From NCBI GenBank assembly GCA_010015745.1, contig ML978182.1:245372-309371 (forward strand): 64,000 bases of DNA. The letters are read 5' to 3'. Position numbers and translations under genes: made by a program. Source of the DNA: Setomelanomma holmii (Eukaryota; Ascomycota; Dothideomycetes; Pleosporales; Phaeosphaeriaceae). Each line of letters opens with the position of its first letter. The first letter of the stretch is position 1. Below the pieces are notes generated by a model that had not been told where the DNA came from, made no database searches, and was given only the letters and a program-made list of their open reading frames with translations. Positions 22,968 to 33,646 of this stretch are shown here, piece after piece.

Positions 22968-25900
22968 CTACCATTTAGACCTTCTCTGCTTTTTCCTTGC
23001 GACGGCCTTCTTGACCTCCGCCACGTTCGAGTCTGGTGCGTCGGGAGGACGAACAGGATCCGAGTCCGCGAGGCCATCGAGAATGTCGTCGTCGAGCTCG
23101 CTCAGTTCCTCGCTCATGTCTCTCAATACTTCTCGCCCAGTGTATCGCTCTTCGTACACGGTTGTGCCGTCAATGTCGAACGTTTCGAGGTACCAAGGTA
23201 TACCCCCATTTCCGAGCGGATTTAGTAAGTTCTTTTCGGACCTTGGAGGCGTCAGAGGTTGTCCGTTATGTTCTCCACGATCCACTTCCATGGCATCAGC
23301 TTCGGCTGCATTGATAGAGGCATGCATAGCATCCTGGCCGAATTGCGCGGCAATAGCTGCCTCATCGGCCGCCTCATCATGGGCGGTTCGATGCGGATCA
23401 CTCGCATTGTCATCGGGAGTGGGCGCGAGATGCATTTCTGCCGATTTGGCAGCAACGGCTTCAGCTTCCCCGTCTGGTAACACCTCGTGCCCCGTGCTGG
23501 TGGAGGGCCGGTCATTCTCGGTTGTTTGGCGTATACCACCTTCGACAGAAAGAGCGCTCGGTCTGCGCTGCAATCTCTGGTTGAGCAGCGTCTCGAGGTC
23601 AGGTAATTGCTCGTAAGGTCGGCCGGCCAGGTCAGCTTCCCTACGCAAAGCCTCCTCAAAAAGCGGCTGAAGTCCTTTCATGATTCGTTTCACGAGCTTT
23701 TTAGTCTCCTTTTGCTCGGATGTTAGGGTACTGTGCGCGACTGAGTTCAGGTCAAGCTCAGCGTCTGCGCCGACTGTGGAGACTGATGCGAAGCCTATTT
23801 CGTCACTCAACACTGTTGCCATGTCTCTTCTGAAAGACTGCACTGAAGTATAAAACTTCTCGTCCAGTCTGACTTGGAGATCGCTGAAGCCATCAGTGAA
23901 GACGCCTTTGCTATCGAGGCTGATTGCAAAATTAGGGAGTGAACGATGATGCATGGGGATGTACTTACGCGATGGCACGATTGAGTATCGGCTCAAGAAG
24001 CCGTGGGATGGGGAAGTAAACGCATTCGACAATACGCTTCAGAGTCAGGACGTCTTGGAGCTTTTCGGCTTCCCGCTGCTTGATCATCTCTGTGAGTACT
24101 CGAATCTGCTCCATGTCGTCTTCTAGGCGCTCTGCAAACTCGATGCGTCGTTGCAATCGTGGTCGTCCAGCTGCACCCATGCCCGCAAAGTTTCGGCGGG
24201 TGATCTCCATGGATGAGAAGGCCTCCATTTGCAGCTGAAGACGCTTCAACAGAGCTGCGCCACGTCGTGCCTCTCGCTTGAGTGTCCAATACTTGCACGC
24301 TTCCTGGACAAACTCCTTGCGCTTCCGTACGTTGAACTTGATCAGTGTGTTCTCCACATTGTGATAGACTGCCTGCGGCACGACAGGTGCTCCAGAGGGT
24401 AATCTCCAGGTTTTCGTAGATTGACCGCGCTTACGCTTGTTTCCGCCTGCACTGTCGTCATCGTCCAGGCCCTCGATGGAAGGCATCGCATGCGAAGATC
24501 CGATCGAAAGCGCATATGCTTGGCTATCTGGCCATCGGACATGGCGCATGGTGTGGCGATAGAAGGCTTTTGCATCTGCGACTGCTCCTTCGACGTCGTA
24601 CTCGCGTTTCCAGTCGGAGGGAGAATGTCGGTCGCAGTAGGCCTTGAGCACAGTCCCGTCAAGTGGATTGGACGCCTGCGATGATTTCATGCGTAGGCAG
24701 AGCCTTGCTCTGCGAGCACAGGTAACATGAAAGGCTTCGAAGCAAGATTTGTGTCCACATTGTATGCAAGCACCCATTTTCTGCTTGCAAATGTAACACG
24801 ACTACCGGCGTCGTTAGCGGCGTATTGGTAGAAGGACAAGTATACTCTTACCAGTTTCCACCGTGTTTTTGGGACCTTCTCGACGTCTTGCACTGGTTCT
24901 TGGAACGTTGCATTACCAAGGGAGACTTCCGGAATCCACATGGCGCATAGCAGATGGGCCCATTTCATGGCTGTCGTTTGCTTGAAGGCACCATCTATAT
25001 TGGGACAGAATATGCAGCCCTGCCATTGTTAGTCAGGAACCGAAAAGCGGTAGCGAGTGTACGTACTGGTAGTTCACTGACAGGGGTGCCACGCCCCACT
25101 AACTGACATCGCCTGCACAGCCATTGGCCTTCGGGAATGAAGGGGACTCCATAGCACTCTTGGTGAACGGCGAGATCGCACCCATCGCAGAATACTATCG
25201 CATTTGTGTTCTCGCAGTCGCCGTCGTCGCAGATGGCGCACTTCGTGTCCTGCTCCTCTCCTTGACCAGCAGGTTCGCCGTTGACCGCTGCCGCACTGCT
25301 TGAGCGAGGGCGATGTGTTTGTGGTGGTTTCGGGTTCGGTTTGGGAATGCCTGATCGCAATGAGTCTTAAACTTGCCAATATAGATACAATCATGTACTT
25401 ACGCTTTTCTAGAGCGTGCCACTCCTTTTCGATCTGCGTTATGGTGACTTCGAATATGGCCGGCTTGATGGGTTCGACGTCTTCTTTCTTGCGCTGCAAA
25501 TTCAGAGTTTCAAGCCAGCGATCGTCTTGCTCGTCCATGTCGTACTCCACGCGACCCACGGCGACGGCACTAGCCGGACCGTCTGTCTCGGTTTGCAGTG
25601 CTAGGTCCAAGTCTTCCTCGATGGAGCCTTCTGGAAGGCGAATCATGTTATTTTCAGCCCTCGAAAATACCTCGCTTTCTTGGTAGCCAATGCTCGCCAT
25701 GGTCCGGTCGACATAATTGACCTTGACGCCTTCGCTTTCCTCGTGCGCCTTGAATGGATCAACCTGGCGCACAGAGGGCTTGGGGAGGTTCAGCTTCTCC
25801 CTCGGATTCATAGTTGGGAGAGGGTTGACTCGCGGTCGAGGCGGCGAGCCTAGTCCAGCGAGCATGGAGTCCTTGTTTCGTGGCGGACGCCCTGGACGGC

Positions 25901-26534
25901 GTTTTGGCGTGGAGAAGGAGCCATTGACCGATCTCTCTCTGTTGTCCTCCTCAATCTCCTCCTCTCTTTGCGCGCGCAGGCCATCGAGCACAGCGGACAA
26001 GCCACTATCGACAGCATACTGCCCTGATGACGGGCCGTTTAAGGGTGTTCCAGGCGCGCTGTCCGCAGGACTTATGCCGTCTATCTGGTCTGCGGTGTAG
26101 ATGGGGCACTCGGCATCGATGTCAAGCTCGGGGTGGAACTCGTCCCAACTGCGCTCCTCCCGCGGCTTGTATCCATCGTTTTGCGCCACGGCGGCGGCGA
26201 CTGCAGCGGCCGAGCTGGAACGCGGTCCAGCAGGCGGCCTCTCACGGCGCGGTCGCGAGTATGAGGGTGAGGGCGCAGGGAGCGCGATACCTTGTCTTTC
26301 GGCGTTGAGTCGTCCAACGCGGCCACGAGGGCCTATGTACGCGTAGCCTCCGGGTCCAGTGCCTCCTACAGGTATCTCGGTGCCCTCGTCATCAATGTAG
26401 CGTCCCCCGCCTCCTGGTCCGCCGGGGATGTACTTGCGCCTCTTGCTGGGCGGCGCCGAGTCTGATGTGTATCGCCGTGGGGGTCGTGCAGAAGATCGAA
26501 CGCGTGGTCGTGGAGTGTCGGGAACAGGAGCCAT
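22968..26534 (-). CDS. nto1: Nto1-like PHD-finger subunit of the NuA3 histone acetyltransferase
   Basis: This is a BRPF-family scaffold that joins the MYST acetyltransferase (Sas3/Mst2 type) to methylated H3 in the nucleus. The multi-exon gene starts at [10 protein letters not shown] (26534). An ATG ten codons upstream at 26564 is possible. Exon 1 ends at 25403 and exon 2 begins at 25350. An N-terminal Pro/Arg-rich region with SKRRK precedes an Enhancer-of-polycomb-like (EPcA) segment ([17 protein letters not shown]). Next comes a C4HC3 PHD finger ([21 protein letters not shown]...HQECYG...WLCRRC), a Cys knuckle ([14 protein letters not shown]) and an extended PHD2 ([39 protein letters not shown]). 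This PZP module is diagnostic of Nto1/BRPF. Helical C-terminal exons ([17 protein letters not shown]) complete it. Unlike BRPF1, I see no bromodomain or PWWP domain, as expected for fungal Nto1. Confidence 0.88.
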
Positions 26535-27416
26535 GTAGAGGGTCGTGGAATGCGAGCGTTGCAAGCAAGGGTGATGTTGCCAGTTCGCGAGTGACGCGCC
26601 GGCAGCGGAGCAGATTGCCCGTGAGAGCTACGGCAAGCGCGTGTCCACCAGGCAAGCGGAGGGCAGCGTGTGCATCGGCGTCGGTGAAGGCAGTGAAGAG
26701 CACGCAGACGGCGTTGCGGTGCGCCCTGATGAGATGCGCCGCTCCCCGTCGCCTTGTGCAGTGAGGTTGCAGTGGCAGTGACGCTGAATCGGGCTAGCCT
26801 GCTGCCAAGCACCCACTAGCTGGTCGTTCCCGCAGCCGGCGCGTTCACTGCACCCACAGTGCCGGCGCACATGGCCAGCCGATCACTCCCAGGCCGTTTC
26901 GCAAGCCGCATGAGCTTGAGCACGCTTCGGGAGATCGTGTCTGTCGAAATTTCATCTTTGCTGGCGCCAGACGAGCCTCGTACTAGCACAAACATCAGCA
27001 ATCGGAAACGGCGGGATTTTGCTTCGCTTTGCGCTCGTTCTCGCAACGCCTCCTCAAAGCAGTAATCAGCCAGCATTGGGTCGCTCCTGAGGCGAATGAG
27101 CACAAAGCCATCAGCACTAAGAGGCGGCCAGCTATGACTGCATCTTACATGAGATTCCACCTGGGCATCTTTACCGCGGTTGTAAACGATGAACCTGGTT
27201 ACATACGCCCTTAAAGCACGCACTGTTTTCCTTGAGATTCCTACAAAGCAGGGTCCACCAGTCGCAGCTTCCAGGCCACCCACTTCTGGACCAATCTCGC
27301 CTTCACCTTATATCAAGCATCCCTCGTGTCTCAATACTTGTTGATGAACAACAACCTGCACGCGACATTTTGAAGTCGACTTCCATCACCTGAACCATCT
27401 CCACAAGCACGGGACC
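26535..27416. other. Divergent promoter region nto1 / FAD monooxygenase
   Basis: About 0.9 kb lies between two divergent genes. A 155-codon minus-strand frame at 26816-27283 is open, but I recognise nothing in it, and it would fill the shared promoter. I list it as doubtful and not as a gene. Confidence 0.45.
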
Positions 27417-28915
27417 ATGGCGCAGCCAGACAAGGCATCACAGAGGCCGTTCCGGGTCATAATTGTCGGCGCCGGTGTAGTTGGCCTATCACTCTCACAG
27501 GCATTACAGCTCGCAAACATCGACCATGTCGTCCTTGAAAAGCACAGCAAGATCGTATCGCTACATGGAGCAGCGCTCATGATCTACCCCGGCGTGGCAC
27601 GTGTCTTCGATCAGATGGGAATCTTGAAGAAGATACAAGACAGCATGACTCCAATATCAAGGGAATACCAACGCTGGCCCGATGGCAGTGTACTCATGCA
27701 TGGGAAGAGTCTGATAAACATGGCGGAGGTCTTTGACATGCCAGTCATCCTGTTTGACCGACAAAAGTGTGTCACGCACCTCTACGATGGTCTTCCAGAT
27801 CAGTCCAAGGTTCGAACCAGCGCTCGCGTCCAACGGCTCGAGCAGGACGGACAAGGCGTCAAAGTCTGGCTCACGGATGGAACGTGCGAGGAAGGTGACA
27901 TGGTCGTTGGTGCTGATGGAGTGCACAGCCTCGTGCGAGAACTCATGTGGGACTATGCAGACAAGAACGATCCAAAGTTGATTCCGGAATCGGACAGGAA
28001 GGCTCTCTTTGCCCAGTACAAAGGTCTCTTCGGCGTCAGCAACCAAGGCGACCTGCCTGATCTAGGTCCAGCTGACGTGAACATCATCGGTGGGCAAGAC
28101 GTGACAAAGCTTCTGTTCACACAGCCTGGTATCGCATATTGGGCACTCATTTACAAGGACGAGTACAGCCAGCCACCAAAGTCATGGAAGCCTAGTGAAG
28201 AGGAAGTAGAAGAGGTGGCTCAGCGATTCAAAGATATCAAGTTTGGCGAAAGCCTCGCATTCCATGGCCTTTGGAAGAACAAGACGCGCTCTGGCCTAGT
28301 CAACATTGAAGAAGGCATTCTCGATAAATGGCATGCTGGTAGAATTGTCCTGGTAGGCGACTCAGCACACAAGGTACCGCACTCCTCATTAGCCCTTCAT
28401 ACATCACTTGACTAAATTCCCTGCAGATGACTGCCGATATTGGCGTAGGCGCAAATATGGCAGTCGAATCCGCCGTCGTTCTCGCCAATACCCTCCAGTC
28501 CTTCCTGTCGAAGAACTCTACAACCTACCATCCCTCGAATTCCGAACTCACATCGCTCTTCCAGACATACCAAGACAAGCGCTACGAACGTGCGAAAATA
28601 TTCATGACCCTTTCTGGTGGTGTGACACGCATGCGCTCGTACCAGAGCCTGTGGAAAAAGTTTTTCGTCACGAGAATTGCGACGCTGCCATTCATGCAAA
28701 AGATGCAAGGAGAGAAAATGATGGCCGGATTCGCCAAGGGCCCGAAGTTGGAGTATGTGGAGACGAGAACCATCAATGAAGATGCAGACGGTTGGAAACT
28801 GGCAAACGAGGAGGGCAATGGAAATGGGTGGTTGGCGTATGCAGTGCTGACGAGTGCGGTCGGTGTAGGATTGAGCTACATGGCGGTGTTGAAGTGGGGT
28901 TTGCCATCTCTTTAG
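27417..28915 (+). CDS. PaxM-like FAD-dependent monooxygenase
   Basis: This is a group A flavin monooxygenase of the PaxM-like family, whose known members epoxidise prenyl chains in meroterpenoid and indole-diterpene pathways. Two exons, 27417-28373 and 28427-28915, total 1446 nt and encode 481 aa. The intron has a CTAAA-like branch and GCAG acceptor. The Rossmann motif is VIIVGAGVVGLSLSQAL (GxGxxG), with E41 (VVLEKHSKI) binding the ribose of FAD. The DG motif is VVGADGVHSLVRE, and the GD motif is IVLVGDSAHK joined across the intron to MTADIGVGANMAVE. A hydrophobic C-terminal helix (WLAYAVLTSAVGVGLSYMAVL) probably anchors it to the ER membrane, as in PaxM relatives. No terpene cyclase, prenyltransferase or polyketide synthase lies nearby, so the pathway cannot be inferred. 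Confidence 0.9.
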
Positions 28916-29005
28916 GTTGAGCATCAGCTCTGATTCACATTATGCATTATGAAATGTATTATACACCACTCTCGGCTCTCATGACGGGTATATCTGGCGG
29001 TTGAG

Positions 29006-30316
29006 CTAGTCTGAATCCCACTCCGGATTGTGGTATTCGCAGCCCCTTTTGTGGACCACCCTTCTCACGCCCTTCTTTAGATATGGTGCGAGACATTGCC
29101 AACAGAATTCATGCTTACATTTTGAGCCTGCATGATATTAGCATGGCTGTCGACCAAAGAGAGCGCAATGTTTTAATGCCGTTCATATTTGATCTTGATC
29201 AGAATTCGCGCACGAAGTTGTCCCGTCGTCATTTGACTTGCCATCATCCCGTAGACAGAGTGAGAACTTACATGTCATATGATCGCAACCAAAGCTCTTC
29301 TCAATACTTCTCTTACACCCTGGGCATCTCTTCGTCGTCTGCTCAATAATCTTCTTGCTTGCCGCTTCTTCTTGTTTCTTGATGTCTTTGTTGGTTCTGC
29401 ACGGTATCAGTTGCTTGTCACACACGCTCTGGGATCAAGATACACGTAGACATCAACATATGAGATGAAGCATAGAGAAGGCTTACCTATAATCATACTC
29501 CCCACAAGTCTCTCCCTTATGCTCCGGTCTCAAGTGTACAATACAATGACTCTTCCTACAACTCCTGCACCTGAAACGATTGGTACTGGGCGGATGTACT
29601 TGGCCTGACTTGCAGCCCTTGCTGATACACCACCGATAATTCGGGATTGACTCATAGACCACTCTAGTGGTGAGTTCGTCGAAGCTGCGAAACACGTCTC
29701 GTGGCGCGAATTCGTGCATATCGTCATACCGGAAACGTGCAGCACAGACGGGACAATTTATCTCGTTCCATATCTTTGCGCTGAACTCTGTCTTGATCTA
29801 GATATGAAGGCATTGGCGACAGGCGGAAATCGGGTGCGTACACTGAGTTGTTGGTGCGCGGTCTCGAAAGCGGGATACGGGACGAACGTTGGTGCAGATT
29901 ACGCATTCTCGAGCCATCTGGTTTCTTTGATGACCCAGCTCAGATGAAGATCTGTCATGTCGCTTCGTATGTTCTCGATGGCTCTCTCCAGCGGCCTTGT
30001 GAGAACGTTGTTGGACGTGGTCTTTCGACCGCTTGAACTCGGAAGATGACTTGCCTCTTCCACACTTCTGTTGTCTTCTTGGAGAGCCAATATTCCCGTC
30101 GATCTCGCTTAAAGGATATGATCGAGAATCGCTGTGCAGCGAATTTGTGGTTTCCTTGCGACCAATGCGATGACTTGATCGCAAAGATCCTTCGCCATCG
30201 AGTCTCATAGCCGATGTCCGTTCACGTCTGGATCTTGGACCTCGAACGTCTGATTTGGACCGCACATAATGCGATGGTCTGTCAGGCGTCACTTGTCTGC
30301 TGAGAAGTTGACCCAT
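29006..30316 (-). pseudogene. RBR E3 ubiquitin ligase with in-frame stop in RING1
   Basis: This is a RING-between-RING ubiquitin ligase gene. The exons 30316-29487, 29396-29272 and 29127-29006 total 1077 nt, exactly 359 codons. RING1 has CVIC, then CTH and CRQC. The IBR has CISKGC, CRSC, HCIVH and CGEYDYR. RING2 has CPGC, the catalytic-type segment GCDHMTC joined across an intron to SKCKHEFCWQC, and the stop follows EWDSD. A TAG codon at 29798-29800 interrupts RING1, reading CRQCLHI-stop-IKTEFSAK in one frame. No GT donor lies between the RING cysteines and the stop, so splicing cannot remove it. Related ligases usually have Trp here (CLxxWI), so TGG to TAG is likely. The N terminus MGQLLSR fits the MGxxxS myristoylation pattern, after which comes a basic Ser/Arg-rich region. 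It could be a recent pseudogene, a read-through case or an assembly error. Confidence 0.75.
29798..29800 (-). other. In-frame TAG in RING1 of the RBR ligase
   Basis: The plus strand reads CTA here, so the minus strand reads TAG, in frame with both flanks. A single C-to-T change in CCA on the plus strand would turn Trp (TGG) into this stop, which is a CpA to TpA context. Confidence 0.85.
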
Positions 30317-30789
30317 AGCGACGGGGCTGAACACTACCCAAAACTCGACCAGCAGTCGACGACGTCAGCTGGAGGATAAGAGCGAAAGTGTATTCGGATC
30401 AGAGGACAACCAAGTTTGTGCAAGTGACAGAGGCTAAGGCAAGAGACAAAGGTCTTTCGAAATGCACATGGAGGTCTTTGAGCCGTCGCAGTCAAGGGTG
30501 GGATCAACAAGGCTGAGCGTCGGTCCAAAGACGCCTAATACAAGATACGTAGAACGACGTCCCCACGTGTTTGGAGTCCGCACATGCGCAAATCGCCGCC
30601 CAGCTGGAATGCTAGGCAGATGCGCCATCTCGTGTCATGATGGGCGGGGTTCAACCGGTCACAATAACTGGTGCGCTAAATGATTGGTTCTACGGTTGAG
30701 GGTGCAGGTAGGCTGACACAGCGCAACACCTTGAGAAGTGCTAAGAACAAGAGACTTTAAACCATTTGCAAAACAACGCCCGAGTAAGT
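30317..30789. other. Intergenic region
   Basis: This holds the promoter of the RBR gene and the 3' flank of the F-box/LRR gene. No other feature is seen. Confidence 0.5.
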
Positions 30790-33317
30790 TCATCGGTAAT
30801 ACCATCCAGACTCGTAACGGTTGCCATAACAGTCGAGCTCTCCAGCATCTTGGTCGGCGGCCTTGCGAATGACAGTCACGTCACCAGGCCAATAGCCCTC
30901 CACTTCTGGCTCATACTCACCCATAACAAGCAAATTGTTGTAAATAGCCTTCTGTTCCTTTCTGAACTTCGAAATTTCACTGACCACGTCAAAGAGAGGT
31001 CGACTTCCAACATCAGGCTTGGCTTGCAGTGGTGGTTTGGGTCGCTCAGGAGCCAATTCTAGACCACTCATCGCTGTCAGAGGCACAGTACGTCCTGGCT
31101 CAAGGTCCGGCAACCCACACTCCTCATCACCGAAGAAGGAAAAGTCGTAGGTAGCTGCCTCCCAAAAAGCTTCAGAATCTGCGTCTTCTGTCGACGATTT
31201 TGTGGGATAGGCTCGCCAGCTGCTCGAAACCTTCTTCGGAGCCGCTCTTGGTGGTGCCATCTCAAGGACGAGCCTGCGAAGGCCGAAAAGATTATGCGCA
31301 TACTCCCGCTCAGCAGTCGCTCGAGTACGACCCGGAGGGAGCACGTAAGTGTGTCTTGCTCGCTGCCGCGCAATTGCTGCTTCTTCTGCGGCGTCATCGA
31401 TGTATTGAATGAGACGCTTGACCACTTCTGGATTACTTGTTGATGTAGGCACATCAGTCAGTACAAGCGTATGGACTTTGGGGATCATGCCGGGATGCAG
31501 GCAGTTTTCCTGCGACTGTCGATGATCGAGTCTCGCTTGGCGATCTTCCACATAATGTATCGAATTATGCCGCGACCTGTTTGGTGTACCCTTGGAAATA
31601 GACAACCTGCCCCTATCCGCACTCGTTGGCAACAAGGGTGAAAGTAGCGCAGAATCGTGCCGTGATTCTTGGAAAGTCGGGAATTGAAATTTGTGGGGGC
31701 TCTGAAGCGGACTAACGGGCGATGGAGGGCAGTCCAGATGCACAGGCTCAGGAGCATACGCTGCGCCTCGCTTGACTTCGTGGGTCTCTGCGGTGACTTC
31801 GATCGTTGGAGCGTGTATACTACGTCCTTTCACATTTCTACTGGCACCAGCAGTTGATGTCATCTTGGGTCGATCTGTCATTAGTGAGGACTCTCCAGAC
31901 AGCTCCGTGGGATGGTTTGATTCGCCAGAGAGCTCGAAAATCGCTGTATCCTCTGTATCAAGCTCAGGCGTAGGAGTTGCAAACGCTTCGAGCTCATGCG
32001 CATTGCTCGGGGTGTGGCGCCCTGGATCACCTCCCAGCTCTGCACGAGGAGAGGCTATCGCATCCGAAGGTGCATCCTCAGTGACAACTTCGTAGTTGAT
32101 GCGCAGGTACTTTAACTTCGCAGCGGCGTATCTTGACAAGGTGGGAGTGAGCTTCGCGACCCCAGGAAGCTCAAGCTCGCCAGCCGACTCGAATGTGCCA
32201 GAGCTATATGGGCGTTCCAAAACGGTAGCCAGAGTTCCAATGTCTAAGACCTGCACGCGCTTTGATCGAAGTAAGCCGGAGACGCCCTCGACTGTGAATG
32301 CGTTCTTCGATAAGTACAGATGGGTTATGCCGACATCTCTAGCGTCTTCGACTGCAAGACTACCGACGAATCCTGTAGTAAGCTTTCGACGAACATGGCC
32401 AACCACGTTCTCCGACTCGAAACTGTCAACATCGCCGTTCAACCTATCGTGCTCTACAGGTGATAGCGGACCCAAAGTTCTGTGGTTTTCTATCGCATCC
32501 TCCTTCACGCAGTGTTCGAGAAGGAGTCGAGCGCTTGTATCTGTCAAGTAATTGTCGCTCACTTCCAAGCTACGCACGCGGGTCCCTATAGACCGTGCAA
32601 TGAGCTCAAAGTCGGCGTCTTTGAGTCCCAGACCTTTCAGACTCAGAAGCCGCAAATTGACAAGATATCTTAATTTGCTCATTACCGATTCGTCCTTTGC
32701 TGCAGGAGTTCGCGAGAGATCCAGTGATACTAGGCTTGGAACGTGGCGCAAAGCTTCTGCAAGACCCATTGAGGTTGCATTGCTGCAACCCGATGCATCT
32801 AGCAGCCGCAGCCCATATACTGGATCAGGCGGCGAGTATTGCGTGCGGCGTTTCAGGCTTGTGTGTCGCAGACACAGCAAAGCGGAATGATCAAAGAAGG
32901 GAAGGCCGTTCACAAGTAGACACTGAAGCCGCGGGAGGTACTCAAGACAGTCGCGAAGCCATTCGGCGTGCGGTCCTCCATAGATCTCCGCATGAGCTGG
33001 CGGGAATTGGAGGGTATGTGTGAGGTCCCGCACAGAGGGCCGTACATAAGGTAAAATGCGCTTGAACCGCGTAAGGGCCACTGATTATTATTAGCTACCA
33101 TATAGGTGTAGTGAGATGTATGCTTGCCATATACAGTATCATTCTGGACTCCAAAGTGCGACGCAGGGTTGCCCCATAGCTGCGGGGTCATGATTCCATG
33201 CCAGGCTCGACAGACTAGCGCAGCACAGCACAAGGTCTCCGATGGAAGATACTGTGCGACTAATGCCCATGGGTCCTGATGGATAGCGCTTTCGTATGAC
33301 GGAAGTAAATCATCCAT
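30790..33317 (-). CDS. F-box/leucine-rich-repeat protein
   Basis: This is a probable SCF substrate receptor. Two exons, 33317-33128 and 33080-30790, total 2481 nt and encode 826 aa. The N terminus holds an F-box-like motif (DPWALVAQYLPSETLCCAALVCRAWHGIM, shown in part as LPSETLCCAALVCRAW) at about residues 15-50. Leucine-rich repeats follow at residues 130-300 (LRLLDASGCSNATSMGL, LVSLDLSRTPAAK, LVNLRLLSLKGLGLKD, VRSLEVSDNYLT, ITHLYLSKNAFT). The second half is Ser/Pro-rich and disordered before a conserved-looking block (TLVLTDVPTSTSNPEVVKRLIQY, FGLRRLVLEMAPPRA) and a C terminus ending DCYGNRYESGWYYR. The only splice that keeps frame uses a GC donor (TATG|GCAAGC) with a normal CAG acceptor and a 47 nt intron, which gives DTVYVALTRFK. 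It is intact, although flanked by damaged genes. Confidence 0.85.
33081..33127 (-). other. GC-AG intron of the F-box/LRR gene
   Basis: This 47 nt intron begins GCAAGC and ends AATCAG, with a GCTAAT branch-like site 10 nt before the end. The only nearby GT donor, four bases upstream of this splice point, would shift the reading frame. Confidence 0.7.
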
Positions 33318-33646
33318 TGTTGTGCCGTGAGTGTGCTGTAATCAATCGAGATCAATCAGCCCTCGTCGCGGCTGCGAAAGAGAGATGAGGAGACGAGGCA
33401 CGACCAGCAGCACATGTCTTGACATTCAAGGAGGGCTCAGGATACGATGTGCGTGCTTGGTAGGTGGCAGTGTACAGCTTAGCCATGTCATGCAGCCGCG
33501 ATGATGCAACCTTCCACGCGCAAGGCTGACCGGCATCTCACAGCCGAGCCGCTAGGCCATAATGGATCTATATTGTACAACCACAGCCATGGCAGCCCTG
33601 ACCCCTTGGATCTTGCGATGCGGTTCGACTGAAGGCAGTCTACTAC
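33318..33646. other. Intergenic region
   Basis: This is the promoter of the F-box/LRR gene. It holds no gene. Confidence 0.5.

Noticed and set aside
26816..27283. 155-codon minus-strand frame between nto1 and the monooxygenase
   Set aside because: No motif or homology recognised, and it fills the shared promoter of two divergent genes.
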